Shown piece after piece: positions 32,399 to 42,762 of a DNA stretch of 64,000 nucleotides. Within the stretch, counting starts at the first letter, position 1. Each line of letters begins with the position of its first letter. A model generated the notes under the pieces. It searched no databases. It was given only the letters and a program-made list of their open reading frames with translations, and was not told the origin of the DNA. The translations under genes and the position numbers were made by a program. Location of the stretch: positions 806,001-870,000 of the forward strand of contig NZ_BLRH01000009.1 of assembly GCF_025996515.1 (NCBI RefSeq), written 5' to 3'. The DNA comes from Rhizohabitans arisaemae. GTDB lineage: Bacteria; Actinomycetota; Actinomycetes; Streptosporangiales; Streptosporangiaceae.

Positions 32399-33265
32399 CT
32401 ACCGGCCTTCGTGGGGCGGCACGTCCACCGTCTGGAAGGCGCCGGTGTGCTGCGCGGGCTCGATGACGAACGGGTTCGGCCCGGTGACCGGCTGCTGCCC
32501 GACCCGTGCGTCCGCGTGCACCATCTGCGGTCCGCCCTTCATCGTGGCGCCCAGCGCGGGGAAGGCACCGCTGTCGGCCGACGCGGCGTCCAGCTCCCGC
32601 AACTGGATCTCGAAGTAGGACTTGAGCCGGCTGCGGTATTCCCGCTCGAAGGAGCGCAGGTTCTCCACCTCGCGCTCAAGCTGCTCGCGGTTCTGCACCA
32701 GGGAGCCCATGGCCTGGCGGTGCCGCTCCTGCGCGTCGCGTTCCAGGGTCTCCGCCCGGCCGCGTGCGTCACCGATGATCTGCTCGGCCTGGCGGCGCGC
32801 CTTGCCGAGGATGTCGTCGGCCTCACGACGGGCACGGGTGACCGTCTCGTCCGCCTCGCGCCGGGCGTCCGCGATGGCCTGGTCCGCGGTCTGCTGCGCG
32901 AGGGCGAGCACCCGGGCCGCGGTGTCCATGTTGTCTTCGGCGGGGGGCATCCCCATGCCGACGGGCATGGGCTGCGGGGCGACCGGCTCGGGGGGGCGGA
33001 TGGGGTCGGGCGCCTTCATCGGCTCGGGCATCTCCGCCTTGGACTCGATGACCGGGGCCGACGACATCGCCGCCATGTTCCCGGGCACCTTGCCCCGGAG
33101 GCACTCGGCCAGTTTGGCGCGGAGCTCCTCGTTCTCCTGAATGAGGCGGTCCAGCTCGGCCTCGACCTCGTCGAGGAAGGCGTCCACCTCCTCCTCGTCG
33201 TAACCCGGCCTTAGCCGGGTCGTACTGAACTGCTTGTTCCGCACATCGGCGGGGGTCAGCGGCAT
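32399..33265 (-). CDS. divIVA: DivIVA/Wag31 polar growth protein
   Basis: DivIVA (Wag31) marks curved membrane at poles and septa and organises tip growth in actinomycetes. The 288-residue protein starts MPLTPADVRNKQFSTTRLRP followed by GYDEEEVDAFLDEVEAELDRL, the membrane-binding DivIVA domain. A Pro/Met-rich linker follows (residues ~70-110). A long coiled coil comes next (VLALAQQTADQAIADARREADETVTRARREADDILGKAR in heptads, to ~230), and a tail ends PPHEGR. It is downstream of yggT and sepF, the usual order. The Thr residues near the N-terminus are typical phosphorylation sites in mycobacteria; whether that holds here is unknown. Confidence 0.95.
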   Translation of the reverse strand: MPLTPADVRNKQFSTTRLRPGYDEEEVDAFLDEVEAELDRLIQENEELRAKLAECLRGKVPGNMAAMSSAPVIESKAEMPEPMKAPDPIRPPEPVAPQPMPVGMGMPPAEDNMDTAARVLALAQQTADQAIADARREADETVTRARREADDILGKARRQAEQIIGDARGRAETLERDAQERHRQAMGSLVQNREQLEREVENLRSFEREYRSRLKSYFEIQLRELDAASADSGAFPALGATMKGGPQMVHADARVGQQPVTGPNPFVIEPAQHTGAFQTVDVPPHEGR

Positions 33266-33319
33266 GCTGGTCTCCTTGGCGCGCTGGGAGTCTGTCCGGA
33301 AGAACGGTACCCGATCAGA

Positions 33320-33607
33320 TTAGAGCGCGTTGGACACGAATTGGATCATGAACCAGACCAATATGAACAGGAAGGTGAAGCTCAGGTCGAGAGCCACCGT
33401 ACCCAACCGCAGGTTCGGAATGAAACGGCGGAGGAATTTCAGCGGGGGATCGGTCACCGTGTAGGTGGCCTCGGCGATCACCAACACGACCCCGGCGGGA
33501 CGCCAGGACCGGGCGAAGGCCTGCACCGTTTCGAAAATCATCCTTCCGATGAGAAGCAGCAGGTAGATGTAGAGGACGAAGACCAGGACCTGTTTGATGA
33601 TCGTCAC
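33320..33607 (-). CDS. yggT: YggT family membrane protein
   Basis: A 95-residue YggT/Ycf19-family protein with two hydrophobic regions: VLVFVLYIYLLLLIGRMIFETV and TVALDLSFTFLFILVWFMIQFV. Between them lies the conserved VTDPPLKFLRRFIPNLRLG (the family's D-P-hydrophobic-F-R-x-IP motif). The start at GTG 33607 is the first that avoids a non-conserved Arg-rich extension; GGGAGG lies somewhat far upstream. The family is linked to chromosome or membrane organisation, mostly by its constant place beside sepF and divIVA. Confidence 0.88.
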   Translation of the reverse strand: MTIIKQVLVFVLYIYLLLLIGRMIFETVQAFARSWRPAGVVLVIAEATYTVTDPPLKFLRRFIPNLRLGTVALDLSFTFLFILVWFMIQFVSNAL

Positions 33608-33678
33608 GGTCGCGTCCCGCCTCCCTCTCCCCGCCGCCACTCCCGGATCTGCGGCCGGACACTGTTCATACTGGAACT

Positions 33679-34173
33679 CTAACTCTGATTGAAGAACCCG
33701 CGTTCCACGATTCGGGCCTTATCCTCCGCAGTCACCTCGACATTGGCTGGGGACAACAGGAACACCTTGTTGGTAACACGTTCAATGCTGCCATGTAGGC
33801 CAAAGATGAGACCTGCCGCAAAATCAACGAGCCGCTTTGCATCACTGTCAACCATTTCGGTCAGATTCATGATGACCGGAGTTCCTTCGCGGAAATGCTC
33901 CCCGATGGTACGGGCTTCGTTGTAGGTGCGAGGGTGCAGCGTGGTGATCCGGGCCAGATCGCTCTGCCTTCGCTCGATCACAGCCGCGGCGTTACGGGGT
34001 GACGGCACCACTGACTCCGTTTCGACGTCTGGGTCAACCGGGTTGAGCACCCCGCGGTCGTGCACCGTCGTGTGCTCGTCGTAGTCGTCGTAGTCGTCGT
34101 AATCCTCGGGCTTTTCATCGTGGTCAACCACGAGACCGAGGTAGAGCGCCATCTTGCGCATCGCGCCGGCCAT
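33679..34173 (-). CDS. sepF: Cell division protein SepF
   Basis: SepF tethers FtsZ to the membrane; in actinobacteria, which lack FtsA, it is the main anchor. The 164-residue protein begins MAGAMRKMALYLGLVVDHDE (an amphipathic membrane helix). An acidic YDDYDDYDEH linker follows. The SepF domain shows ITTLHPRTYNEARTIGEHFREGTPVIMNLTEM and DAKRLVDFAAGLIFGLHGSIERV, then FLLSPANVEV. The start at ATG 34173 has GGAGG about 10 nt upstream; an ATG at 34161 is also possible. It lies between yggS and yggT, as expected. Confidence 0.95.
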   Translation of the reverse strand: MAGAMRKMALYLGLVVDHDEKPEDYDDYDDYDEHTTVHDRGVLNPVDPDVETESVVPSPRNAAAVIERRQSDLARITTLHPRTYNEARTIGEHFREGTPVIMNLTEMVDSDAKRLVDFAAGLIFGLHGSIERVTNKVFLLSPANVEVTAEDKARIVERGFFNQS

Positions 34174-34259
34174 TCGTGCCCGTCCTCCGTCGTCCTCTCG
34201 CGGTAGCGGATCTCCGCTGATCGACCACTTATGGGCCGCTGAGCCCATGTGAAGGGACA

Positions 34260-34982
34260 TTACCTGACGAAGGGCTTTCTACGGCCGAGCAACGCCGTAC
34301 CGACCCTTACATGTGTCGCACCGTGCGCGATCGCCGGAAGGAGGTCCCCGCTCATCCCCGCGGAGATCACACCGGCCCCCGGCGCGATCCCGGTCACGGC
34401 CGCCGAAACCTCTGCGAGCCGGGCAAACGCCCCGGCCGGGTCCACGCCCAGGGGGGCCACCGCCATCACGCCCGCCAGCACCAGCCCGTGCGTCCCGGCG
34501 ACCGCCTCGGCGAGCCGGGGAACCTCGGACGGGATCACACCGCCCCGCGCGGGATCGTCGTCCAAGGCCACCTGAACCAGACACCGCAGCGGCGGCCTGC
34601 CGGCCTCCGCCACGGCCCGGCTCAACGCCTCGACCAGCCGGATCCGGTCCACCGAGTGGACCACATCGGCGTAACGGGCCACCGACCGGACCTTGTTCGT
34701 CTGCAGCTGACCGATGAAGTGCCAGGTCAACGGGAGTTCGGCGCAGTCCACCGCCTTGGGCGCGGCCTCCTGGTCCCGGTTCTCCCCCACATCGCGGACC
34801 CCGAGCGAGGCGAGCACCGCGACGTCGGAGGCCGGGTAGGTCTTGGTGACGGCGATCAAGGTCACCTCACCCCGGTCGCGCCCGGCGGCCGCGCACGCCT
34901 CCACGATCTGCTTCTCAACAATTGTGAGATTTGCCGCAATCTGCTCATACCGCGATAGATCAGTCACATCTCTATCGTGCAC
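34260..34982 (-). CDS. yggS: YggS-type PLP homeostasis protein
   Basis: A 240-residue PLP-binding protein with the alanine racemase-like barrel only (YggS/PLPBP). PLP-binding Lys is in LIAVTKTYPASDVAVLA. Other family features are VGENRDQEAAPKA, LTWHFIGQLQTNKVR, VHSVDR, GVMAVAPLG, and the phosphate-binding GMSGDLLPAIAHGATHVRVGTALLG at the C-terminus. I chose GTG 34982, with GGAGG 8 nt upstream; GTG 34967 would trim five residues. Such proteins buffer free PLP rather than catalyse. It follows ftsZ directly: the pgeF (yfiH) gene commonly found between them in actinomycetes is absent. Confidence 0.93.
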   Translation of the reverse strand: MHDRDVTDLSRYEQIAANLTIVEKQIVEACAAAGRDRGEVTLIAVTKTYPASDVAVLASLGVRDVGENRDQEAAPKAVDCAELPLTWHFIGQLQTNKVRSVARYADVVHSVDRIRLVEALSRAVAEAGRPPLRCLVQVALDDDPARGGVIPSEVPRLAEAVAGTHGLVLAGVMAVAPLGVDPAGAFARLAEVSAAVTGIAPGAGVISAGMSGDLLPAIAHGATHVRVGTALLGRRKPFVR

Positions 34983-35064
34983 GGTCGCGGCCTCCGATCC
35001 GGACGCGGTCCCCCCACCTGGACCAGGTGGAGAAACCTCACCCCAAGTGGAAAACCAGCCCCAC

Positions 35065-36666
35065 TTATCGGCCCGGCTCGGAGTTGGGCTTGAGGAAGTC
35101 CGGGACGTCCAGCTCGTCGTCCTCCTCGAAGACCACCGGGCTCCGGCGGGCGGCGGCCCCCCGCGGGGTGAGCGGCTGCACCGAAGCCGTGGTGGAGGTG
35201 ACGGGCTGATCCGAGCCGCCGAACCCGGAGAAGGCCGACGACGCGACGCCGCCCTCCCGGGCGGAGTCCCGCAGCGGTTCCCTGGGCGTGTCCCGCCCCA
35301 CCTCACGCACCGGCGAGGTGTCGCGCTCCCGCGCCTGCCCGTCACCGAAGGCGGGCGTGACCGGCGTGACCGGGGCGGGCGACGGCGCCGCCTGACCGGG
35401 CGCGGGCGCACCGGCGGCGGAGGCGAGGGAGGGTGCCGTGGCAGGCGGAGCCGCGCTCACCGCGGCCGCCGAGACGGCCAGGGTGGCGCTCGCGGACGGG
35501 GTGGCCGGCGGGCGGGTCGAGGAGGCCGGGGAGGCGGCGACCACCGGCGCACTCACCGGGGCGGCCGGCGTCTCGGTCCTGGCCTGCGGGGTCGCGGCGG
35601 CCGACGGGCGGGCCGGGGCGAAGGCGGGCGACTTGGCGGGGGCCGCCGGAGTCGGCGCGCTCACCGCCTGCGACTGCGCCGGCTGGGGTTCGGTCCTGGC
35701 GTCGGAACGCTCGTTGCCGTTGTCCTCGTCGAAGCCCGCGGCGATCACGGTCACCCGGACCTCGTCGCCGAGCTCGTCGGCGATCACGGCACCGAAAATG
35801 ATGTTGGCGTCGATCGAAGCGGCGTTGGAGACGAGCTGGGCCGCCTCGTTGATCTCGAACAGGCCGAGGTCCGAGCCACCGGAGATCGAGAGAAGCACGC
35901 CCTTGGCGCCGTCGATGCTCGCCTCCAGCAGCGGGCTGGAGATCGCCATCTCGGCGGCGGCCACCGAACGGTCGTCGCCCCGGGCCGAGCCGATGCCCAT
36001 GAGCGCCGAGCCCGCCCCCGACATGACCGACTTGACGTCGGCGAAGTCCAGGTTGATCAGGCCGGGCGTGGTGATGAGGTCGGTGATCCCCTGCACACCG
36101 GAGAGCAGGACCTGGTCGGCGGCCTTGAAGGCGTCGAGCACGCTCACCTGTCGGTTGGAGATCGAGAGCAGGCGGTCGTTCGGGATGACGATGAGGGTGT
36201 CGACCTCGCCGCGGAGGATCTCGATGCCCTTCTCCGCCTGGTTGGCCCGGCGGCGTCCCTCGAAGCTGAACGGCCGGGTCACCACGCCGATGGTCAACGC
36301 GCCGAGCGAACGCGCGACGTTGGCGACCACGGGGGCGCCTCCGGTGCCGGTCCCGCCGCCTTCACCCGCGGTGACGAAGACCATGTCGGCCCCGCGGAGG
36401 ACCTCCTCGATCTCCTCCCGGTGGTCCTCGGCGGCCTTCCGCCCGACCTCGGGGTTGGCGCCCGCACCGAGCCCGCGGGTGAGCTCCCGCCCCACGTCGA
36501 GCTTGACGTCGGCGTCGCTCATCAGCAAGGCCTGGGCGTCGGTGTTGATGGCGATGAACTCAACACCCTTCAGGCCTTCCTCGATCATTCGGTTGACGGC
36601 GTTGACGCCGCCGCCGCCGATACCGACGACCTTGATGACCGCGAGGTAGTTCTGCGGTGCTGCCAC
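35065..36666 (-). CDS. ftsZ: Cell division GTPase FtsZ with unusually long linker
   Basis: FtsZ polymerises into the Z-ring. The 533-residue protein has a normal GTPase/tubulin core (residues ~8-316): [16 protein letters not shown], the tubulin signature [13 protein letters not shown] at ~104-114, NDRLLSISN, and T7-loop [14 protein letters not shown] linker of about 200 residues, very rich in Ala, Pro, Ser and Thr, follows. The protein ends with the C-terminal interaction peptide [11 protein letters not shown]. Actinobacterial FtsZ proteins are usually 380-420 residues, so the extra length is all in the linker. The GTG at 36666 is the start. A 199-nt upstream gap carries promoter elements. 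Confidence 0.97.
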   Translation of the reverse strand: MAAPQNYLAVIKVVGIGGGGVNAVNRMIEEGLKGVEFIAINTDAQALLMSDADVKLDVGRELTRGLGAGANPEVGRKAAEDHREEIEEVLRGADMVFVTAGEGGGTGTGGAPVVANVARSLGALTIGVVTRPFSFEGRRRANQAEKGIEILRGEVDTLIVIPNDRLLSISNRQVSVLDAFKAADQVLLSGVQGITDLITTPGLINLDFADVKSVMSGAGSALMGIGSARGDDRSVAAAEMAISSPLLEASIDGAKGVLLSISGGSDLGLFEINEAAQLVSNAASIDANIIFGAVIADELGDEVRVTVIAAGFDEDNGNERSDARTEPQPAQSQAVSAPTPAAPAKSPAFAPARPSAAATPQARTETPAAPVSAPVVAASPASSTRPPATPSASATLAVSAAAVSAAPPATAPSLASAAGAPAPGQAAPSPAPVTPVTPAFGDGQARERDTSPVREVGRDTPREPLRDSAREGGVASSAFSGFGGSDQPVTSTTASVQPLTPRGAAARRSPVVFEEDDELDVPDFLKPNSEPGR

Positions 36667-36746
36667 GACGAAGGGCCTTTCCGATCGCTAACTTCCGGAT
36701 TCTCGGGCGCGAGAAACCCTCACCCTCAAGTTGAGATTTAGAGTTA

Positions 36747-36752
36747 TGTCAA
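36747..36752 (-). promoter_or_regulatory. -35-like TTGACA near ftsZ, with adjacent inverted repeat
   Basis: On the minus strand TTGACA is followed by an AT-rich stretch and by CTCAACTTGAG, a small perfect inverted repeat. No good -10 lies 17 nt away. Similar sequence is familiar ahead of ftsZ in other actinomycetes. Confidence 0.35.
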
Positions 36753-36769
36753 CCTGAGGATTGATAGGG

Positions 36770-36798
36770 ACAGTAGGGTTGCGCCTCCCCAGGGTCAA
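36770..36798 (-). promoter_or_regulatory. ftsZ promoter candidate
   Basis: On the minus strand TTGACC (36793-36798) and TACTGT (36770-36775) are separated by 17 nt. This fits a vegetative sigma promoter about 100 nt upstream of ftsZ, allowing FtsZ to be expressed separately from the dcw operon. Confidence 0.55.
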
Positions 36799-36865
36799 CT
36801 AACCTCGCACAATGCGACCCGGCGTGTCGCGTCCTGTCTGATTTGCGTCTCGTCCCGCGAGCGGC

Positions 36866-37531
36866 TCATTTGACACTCACCGCCCCCGGAGAGCTTACGT
36901 TATAGATCGTCCCGCGGAGCCGTAACAACGCCGAGAGAGCCTTCAGCTTCTCCGCGGCCCGTTCGGGTCCGCCCCAGATCACCGACCTGCCGTCGGTGAA
37001 CCGCAGGGTCACCCCCTCCGGGGTCGGCGCCTCCAGCGCGGAGAGCCGGCGGACGATCTCGTCCGGGAGCGTGTTCAGCACGGTCAGCGCGGACTTGGTG
37101 GCGGGGTCGTCCGGACCGATGCGGGCGACGTTCAGCCGGGGCAGCCGCCGCTCCGGGGAGGTGGCGGTGATCTCGACCGCCACACCGTGCCGGTCGATCT
37201 GCACGAACCTGCCCGCGATCTCGGCCATGACCAGCGGAACCCGCTCCTTGATGCTGATCCGGAGGGTTCCGGGCCACTCGCGGACGATCTCCGCCGTCTC
37301 CACCTGCTTGATCGATTTCACCTTGCGCTCCAGGTCGTCGAGGTCCAGGCGGAGCATGGGGAAGCCCAGCGGAACCCCCGCCGAGGCGACCACCTGGCTC
37401 TCCGGCAGCCGATCCCGACCGACCACCTCTATCCTGGCCACCCCCACCACATCGGAGACGAGCAGCACCCAGGCCGCGCCGCCGAGCAGCGCCGCCGCCG
37501 CCAGGCCGGAAACCGCGGCCTTCCAGTTCAT
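36866..37531 (-). CDS. ftsQ: Cell division protein FtsQ
   Basis: FtsQ is a bitopic divisome protein that, with FtsL and partners, links early and late division proteins. The 221-residue protein has a very short cytoplasmic N-terminus, one membrane helix (VSGLAAAALLGGAAWVLLVSDVV, ~6-28), the POTRA domain (VARIEVVGRDRLPESQVVASAGVPLGFPMLRLD) and a beta-rich FtsQ domain (PGTLRISIKERVPLVMAEI ... LRFTDGRSVIWGGPERAAEKLKALSALL). Many actinomycete FtsQ proteins carry a longer disordered N-terminus, so this one is compact. ATG 37531 overlaps the murC stop (ATGA). Confidence 0.94.
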   Translation of the reverse strand: MNWKAAVSGLAAAALLGGAAWVLLVSDVVGVARIEVVGRDRLPESQVVASAGVPLGFPMLRLDLDDLERKVKSIKQVETAEIVREWPGTLRISIKERVPLVMAEIAGRFVQIDRHGVAVEITATSPERRLPRLNVARIGPDDPATKSALTVLNTLPDEIVRRLSALEAPTPEGVTLRFTDGRSVIWGGPERAAEKLKALSALLRLRGTIYNVSSPGAVSVK

Positions 37532-38931
37532 CCGCGCTCTTCGAGCAGGACCACGATCTTGGGGCCGAGCTCGGTGACGTCCCCCGCCCCCATCGTCAGC
37601 ACGATGTCGCCCGGGCGCGCCCGGGCCGCCACCAGGCGGGGCACCTCGGTCGTCGCCGGAGCGTAGACCACCCGGCCGTGCGGCACCCGCTCGGCGATCA
37701 GCGCCCCCGAGACCCCGGGCTCGGGATCCTCGCGGGCGCCGTACACGTCCAGCACGATCGCCTCGTCGGCGAGGCCGAGCGCGGCGCCGAACTCGGCGGC
37801 GAAGAACCGGGTGCGGCTGTAGAGGTGGGGCTGGAAGACCGCGATGACCCGGCCCGTCCCCGCGCCGTCCCCCACCGCCACGTCCCGCGCCGCCCGCAGG
37901 TCGGCCGCGAGCTCGGTGGGGTGGTGCGCGTAGCTGTCGAAGACCGAGACGCCCCCGGCGCAGCCCTTGAGCTCGAAGCGGCGCTTGGCGCCGGTGAACG
38001 CGGCGAGCCCGCTCGCCACCGCCTCGAAGCCGAACCCCAGGGCGAGGGCCGTCGCGACGACCGCGGTCGCGTTGACCGCGTTGTGCCGCCCCGGCACCGA
38101 GAGCCTCAGCGTGCCGTGCCCCTCGACCGTGAAGGTTACCCCGAACCCGTTGGGGACGATCCCGGTCACCCGGTAGTCGGCTCCGGCGGACTCCCCGTAG
38201 GTGATCACGGTCAGGCCCTTGGCCCGGGCCGGGGCGATCAGCGCGGCGGCACCCGGGTCGTCGGCGCAGACCACCAAGGTCGCGGAGACCCGGTCGACGA
38301 ACCGGGCGAAGCTGTCGTGGACCGCCTGGGGCTCCCCGTAGTTGTCGAGATGGTCGGCCTCGACGTTGGTGACGATCGCGATCTCCGGAGTGAGCATGAG
38401 AAAGGAGCCGTCGCTCTCGTCCGCCTCCGCGACGAAGACGTCCCCGGTGCCCTCGTCCGCCCCCAGCCCGGTGGTGACCAGCTGCCCGCCCACCACGTAG
38501 GACGGGTCGACCCCGCACTTTTGCAGGGCCACGGTGAGCATCGAGGTGGTGGTGGTCTTGCCGTGGGTGCCCGCGACGGCGATCCCGCGCCGGCCCTCCA
38601 TGAGGGCGGCGAGCGCGGCGGCCCGGTGCAGCACCCGCAGCCCCTGCCGGAGCGCCTCGCCGAGTTCGGGGTTGGAGTCCCGGATGGCGGTCGAGACGAT
38701 GACCGTGTCCACGTTCCTGATGTGGGAGACGGCGTGCCCCACCTCGACCCTGGCGCCCATCGAGCGCAGGTCCGCGAGGATCTGCGAGCCCCGGGAGTCG
38801 CTCCCCGAGACGGGCACGCCCCGCTTGATCAGGATGCGGGCGATCCCCGACATCCCGGCCCCGCCGATTCCGATGAAGTGCACCCGCCCCAGCTCGTCCG
38901 CCGATCGGGTCGCCCCCCGCCCCGAATTCAT
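37528..38931 (-). CDS. murC: UDP-N-acetylmuramate--L-alanine ligase
   Basis: MurC adds L-Ala to UDP-MurNAc, the first peptide-stem step. The 467-residue Mur ligase has the nucleotide-sugar domain [19 protein letters not shown], the P-loop [17 protein letters not shown], the metal-ligand region [14 protein letters not shown] and [12 protein letters not shown], and the C-terminal [12 protein letters not shown]. The ATG at 38931 has GAGGAG 9 nt upstream and overlaps the murG stop (ATGA). It is the only Mur ligase of the cluster placed after murG, the usual actinobacterial order. Confidence 0.96.
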   Translation of the reverse strand: MNSGRGATRSADELGRVHFIGIGGAGMSGIARILIKRGVPVSGSDSRGSQILADLRSMGARVEVGHAVSHIRNVDTVIVSTAIRDSNPELGEALRQGLRVLHRAAALAALMEGRRGIAVAGTHGKTTTTSMLTVALQKCGVDPSYVVGGQLVTTGLGADEGTGDVFVAEADESDGSFLMLTPEIAIVTNVEADHLDNYGEPQAVHDSFARFVDRVSATLVVCADDPGAAALIAPARAKGLTVITYGESAGADYRVTGIVPNGFGVTFTVEGHGTLRLSVPGRHNAVNATAVVATALALGFGFEAVASGLAAFTGAKRRFELKGCAGGVSVFDSYAHHPTELAADLRAARDVAVGDGAGTGRVIAVFQPHLYSRTRFFAAEFGAALGLADEAIVLDVYGAREDPEPGVSGALIAERVPHGRVVYAPATTEVPRLVAARARPGDIVLTMGAGDVTELGPKIVVLLEERG

Positions 38932-40016
38932 CCGCGCCTGCTCCTCACGATCGACAGCACCTTGCGGGCGAGCACGACGTCGGCGTCGCGACGGCCCATG
39001 CGCAGGGCCGCGTCCGACATCGCGGCGACCCTGTCCAGGTCCGAGAGGAGGGGCAGGAGACTGGCGATGATCCACTCCGGGGTGAGGTCGGCGTCGTCGA
39101 CCATTAGGCCGCCGCCCGCCGCGACGATCGGCTGCGCGTTGAGCCGCTGCTCGCCGTTGCCGTGGGGCAGCGGCACGTACGCCGCAGGCAGCCCGACCGC
39201 GGTGAGCTCGGCGCAGGTCATCGCGCCGCTCCGGCAGAGCGCGAAGTCGGCCGCGGCGTAGGCCAGGTCCATCCGGTCCACGTACGGGAGGACGACGTAC
39301 TGCGGGTCGCCCTCGGGCGGCTCGTTGTCCACCGTGTTCTTGGGCCCGATGACGTGCAGGACCTGGATCCCGGCCCGGCGCAGGTGGGGGGCGGCGTCGA
39401 CCATCGCCTGGTTGAGGGTGCGCGCGCCCTGGGAGCCGCCGAAGACCAGCAGGGTGGGCCGGTCGGACTCCAGCCCGAAGTAGGACCGGGCCTTGTCCCC
39501 GAGGGAGAACCGGTCCATCGAGACGATCTGCTCCCGGAGCGGGATGCCGATGTACTCGGCGCGCGGCAGGGCCGCGTCGGGGTGACCGGTGAAGACGTGC
39601 TCGGTGAGCCGGGCGCCGAGCCGGTTGGCCAGGCCGGCCCGCGGGTTGGCCTCGTGCACCACCAGCGGGACGTCCCGGCGCCGGGCCGCGAGGTAGGCGG
39701 GGGTGGCCACGTAGCCGCCGAAGCCCACGAGCACGTCGGCCCGGACCCGGTCCAGGACGTGGGAGGCCGCGTTGATGGCGCTGGCCAGCCGGCCCGGGAC
39801 GGTCAGCAGGCGCGGGGTGATCGCCCGGGGCAGCGGCACCGCGGGGATCAGCGCCAGCTCGTAACCCCGGCCGGGGACGAGGCGGCTCTCCAGGCCGCGC
39901 TCGGTGCCGAGGCAGGTGATGCCGATGTTTGGGTCCTCCCGGCGCAGAGCGTCGGCGAGGGCCAGCGCCGGTTCGATATGGCCGGCGGTGCCGCCACCGG
40001 CGAGGACCACTCTCAT
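38928..40016 (-). CDS. murG: Lipid II synthase (UDP-GlcNAc transferase)
   Basis: MurG transfers GlcNAc to lipid I on the inner membrane face, making lipid II. The 362-residue GT-B enzyme shows the N-terminal Gly-rich loop [22 protein letters not shown], the second loop [15 protein letters not shown] with [14 protein letters not shown], and the UDP-GlcNAc region [27 protein letters not shown] and [18 protein letters not shown]. It overlaps ftsW upstream and murC downstream by four bases each. Confidence 0.97.
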   Translation of the reverse strand: MRVVLAGGGTAGHIEPALALADALRREDPNIGITCLGTERGLESRLVPGRGYELALIPAVPLPRAITPRLLTVPGRLASAINAASHVLDRVRADVLVGFGGYVATPAYLAARRRDVPLVVHEANPRAGLANRLGARLTEHVFTGHPDAALPRAEYIGIPLREQIVSMDRFSLGDKARSYFGLESDRPTLLVFGGSQGARTLNQAMVDAAPHLRRAGIQVLHVIGPKNTVDNEPPEGDPQYVVLPYVDRMDLAYAAADFALCRSGAMTCAELTAVGLPAAYVPLPHGNGEQRLNAQPIVAAGGGLMVDDADLTPEWIIASLLPLLSDLDRVAAMSDAALRMGRRDADVVLARKVLSIVRSRRG

Positions 40017-41386
40017 CTCGGTCCCTTCGCGTTCGCAGATCTCGGGTCTTGAGGAGCCCCGGGAATCCGTGGTTTCCCGGTTCTCACGCCAAGCCAGCTT
40101 AGAGCCCGAGCCAGCGGTCCGGGTCCACGAGCGTCAAGAGCGGCCTGCGCCCCGGGCTCGCGCTTGGCGAACGACAGCAGCATGCCGAGTGCGGCGAGCG
40201 TGGGCAAGAGCGCCGACCCGCCGTAGGAGACGAGGGGGAGCGGGATTCCGGTGATCGGGAGGAGGCCGATGACGGCACCGATGTTCACGATGGCCTGGCC
40301 GGTGATCCACGCGGTGGCCGCGGCGGCGGCGAGACGGACGAAGGTGTCGTCGGCCCGGGCCGCGATCCGCAGCCCGGCGTAGCCGAGCAGGCCGTAGAGC
40401 CCGACGACGACCAGGGTGCCGAGCAGCCCGAGTTCCTCGCCGAGGATGGAGAAGATGAAGTCGGTCTCCGCGTGCGGCACGTAGTTCCACTTCGCCCGGC
40501 TCGCGCCGAGCCCCCGGCCGAACCACTTGCCCGAGCCCATCGCCATCAGCCCCTGGACCAGCTGGAAGCCGTCGGAGGAGGCGTACTTCCACGGATCCTG
40601 CCACCCCTGGATCCGACTCAGGCGGAACGGCTCAAGGATGATCATGATGACGGTGGCGGAGCCTGCGACGCCCACCATTCCGCCGAACAGCCGCATCGGC
40701 GCGCCGACCACCCAGAGCAAGGCGAGGAAGATGAGCAGAAGCATGATCGTCGAACCGAGGTCGCGGCCCACCATCACCAGGATGGCCATGAGCACCACAC
40801 CCGGCATCAACGGGATGAGCAGGTGCCGCCACTCCTTGAGGGTGCCCTGCCGTTCCTTGCGCGCCAGCAGGTCCGCGCCCCACAGCAGCAGCGCCAGCTT
40901 GGCCGGCTCGGACGGCTGGAAGTTGAGCGGCCCGAGGTAGATCCAGCGCTGGGCGCCGAACTCCTCGCTGCCGATGAACAGCACCAGGGTAAGCCCGATG
41001 ATCGCCATGGCCATCAGCGGGTAGGCCGCCAGGCGGAAGAAGCGGGGCGAGGCCCGGGCGCAGAACCACATCACCGGCAGGGCGACGGACACCGAGATCG
41101 CCTGCCGCCCGAAGAGCTCGAACGGCGTGCCCCAGGTCTGCTGGGCGTGCACGCTGGAGGCGGAGAGGACCATCATCAGCCCGAGCGCGAGCAGCAGGCT
41201 GCCGCAGCCGATCACCAGATAGTAGGAGGTGAGCGGACGGCCGAGCAGCTCCCGTACCGCCGCCAGTTGCCCGCCGAGCGCCTCGGCGGGGTTCGCGAGG
41301 CGCGTCGCGGACGCGGGCGAGGCCTTGGGCCGTGCGGCGGTCTTGGCGGTGGCGGCGGTCTTCCCGGACCCGTCCCCCGCCCTCAT
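40013..41386 (-). CDS. ftsW: SEDS peptidoglycan polymerase FtsW
   Basis: FtsW is the septal SEDS glycosyltransferase that works with FtsI. The 457-residue protein has an Ala/Lys-rich cytoplasmic N-terminus (~45 residues) and about ten membrane helices. Family motifs visible are [36 protein letters not shown] with the conserved Asp, the loop [33 protein letters not shown], and [17 protein letters not shown]. The ATG at 41386 overlaps the murD stop. A Pro-rich C-terminal tail could bind FtsZ or FtsI, as reported for mycobacterial FtsW; that is inferred. Confidence 0.95.
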   Translation of the reverse strand: MRAGDGSGKTAATAKTAARPKASPASATRLANPAEALGGQLAAVRELLGRPLTSYYLVIGCGSLLLALGLMMVLSASSVHAQQTWGTPFELFGRQAISVSVALPVMWFCARASPRFFRLAAYPLMAMAIIGLTLVLFIGSEEFGAQRWIYLGPLNFQPSEPAKLALLLWGADLLARKERQGTLKEWRHLLIPLMPGVVLMAILVMVGRDLGSTIMLLLIFLALLWVVGAPMRLFGGMVGVAGSATVIMIILEPFRLSRIQGWQDPWKYASSDGFQLVQGLMAMGSGKWFGRGLGASRAKWNYVPHAETDFIFSILGEELGLLGTLVVVGLYGLLGYAGLRIAARADDTFVRLAAAAATAWITGQAIVNIGAVIGLLPITGIPLPLVSYGGSALLPTLAALGMLLSFAKREPGAQAALDARGPGPLARALSWLGVRTGKPRIPGAPQDPRSANAKGPR

Positions 41387-42762
41387 GGAAGCCGGCGGAC
41401 GGCCGCGGCGAAGGCTTCCCCCCGGGCTTTGTAGTCGGTGAACATGTCGAGCGACGCCGCCGCGGGGGCGAGCAGGACTGTGTCGCCGGGGGCGGCGAGC
41501 CGTACGGCCTCGGTCACGACGCGATCCATGACAGAAGTGTCGGTCTCGGCGAGCTCGATCACGGGGACATCGGGCGCGTGTCGCGCGAGAGACTCATGAA
41601 TTTTTGCCCGGTCCGTACCGATCAGCACCGCGGCCCGGAGCCGGGGAGCGGCCCGGCGGACGACGTCGTCCAGGTCGGACCCGCCGCCGCGGATGAGGCC
41701 GCCCGCGATCCACACGATCGAGGGGTAGGCCGCCAGGGAGGCCGCGGCGGCGTGCGGGTTGGTCGCCTTGGAGTCGTCCACCCAGTCCAGCCCCGCGGCC
41801 CGGCCGACCGCGGCCATCCGATGCGGGTCGGGGACGAACCCCCGCAACCCAAGCGCGATCGCGTCGGGGGGAACCCCGAAGGATCGCGCCAGCGCCCCCG
41901 CGGCCAGCGCGTTGGCGACGTTGTGCGGGGCGAGCGGGCGGATGTCGGCGAAGGTGGCGATCTCCGTGCCGTTCTCCGCCGGGTTCTCCACATAGGCACG
42001 GTCGACGAGGAGGTCTTCCACGATCCCGAACTGCCCGGGCCGGGGCACCGCGAGGGTGCAGCCGACCACCTGGGCGCCGCTCCCCCGGTAGGGCTCGGCG
42101 AGGCGGCTCGACCACGTGTCGTCGGCGTTGTGGACCACATGCCCGGCCCGCTCGAAGACCCGCGCCTTGGCCTCCGCGTACGCCTCGACGGAGCCGTGCC
42201 AGTCGACGTGGTCGGGGGCGAGGTTGAGGACGGCCGACGCGTGCGGCGCGAGCGTGGCGGACCAGTGCAGCTGGAAGCTGGAGAGCTCGACGGCGAGCAC
42301 GTCGTGATCCCCGTGGACGGCCTCGACGATCGGGGTGCCCACGTTGCCCACGGCGAGAGCCCGGTGCCCGGCGGCCGTCAGCATGGCGGCGAGCATCCGC
42401 ACGGCCGTGGTCTTGCCGTTGGTGCCGGTGACGCAGAGCCAGGGCGCGGCCTTCTCCGGCCGGAGCCGCCAGGCCAGCTCCACCTCGCCGATCACCGGGA
42501 TCTCCCCGCGCAGCAGCGGGCTCGCCGGGGACCACCCGGGCGAGGTGACGATCAGCTCGGTGCCGGGCGGCGCGGTCTCCACGTCGCCGAAGCGCACCCG
42601 TACCCCGAGGCGGGCGAGCTCGCCCGCCCGCTCCCGCTCGGCCTCGCCCCGCCGGGACTCCACCACGGTCACCTCGGCGCCGGCCTCGGCCAGGACCCGG
42701 GCCGCGGCCGTACCCGACACCCCGAGCCCCGCGACGCAGATCCGGGAGCCGTTCACGTTCAC
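41383..42762 (-). CDS. murD: UDP-MurNAc-L-Ala--D-glutamate ligase
   Basis: MurD adds D-Glu to the stem peptide. The 459-residue protein has the N-terminal Rossmann-like domain [20 protein letters not shown]-loop [30 protein letters not shown], and [41 protein letters not shown] is the C-terminal domain signature. I set the start at GTG 42762, which gives the same four-base (GTGA) overlap seen throughout the cluster. An ATG at 42777 would add five residues and overlap mraY by 19 nt; neither has a good ribosome site. Confidence 0.95.
   Translation of the reverse strand: MNVNGSRICVAGLGVSGTAAARVLAEAGAEVTVVESRRGEAERERAGELARLGVRVRFGDVETAPPGTELIVTSPGWSPASPLLRGEIPVIGEVELAWRLRPEKAAPWLCVTGTNGKTTAVRMLAAMLTAAGHRALAVGNVGTPIVEAVHGDHDVLAVELSSFQLHWSATLAPHASAVLNLAPDHVDWHGSVEAYAEAKARVFERAGHVVHNADDTWSSRLAEPYRGSGAQVVGCTLAVPRPGQFGIVEDLLVDRAYVENPAENGTEIATFADIRPLAPHNVANALAAGALARSFGVPPDAIALGLRGFVPDPHRMAAVGRAAGLDWVDDSKATNPHAAAASLAAYPSIVWIAGGLIRGGGSDLDDVVRRAAPRLRAAVLIGTDRAKIHESLARHAPDVPVIELAETDTSVMDRVVTEAVRLAAPGDTVLLAPAAASLDMFTDYKARGEAFAAAVRRLP

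Noticed and set aside
36866-38518. A 550-codon frame fusing a murC-antiframe to FtsQ
   Set aside because: The upstream part is a wrong frame of murC; FtsQ begins at ATG 37531 with an ATGA overlap.
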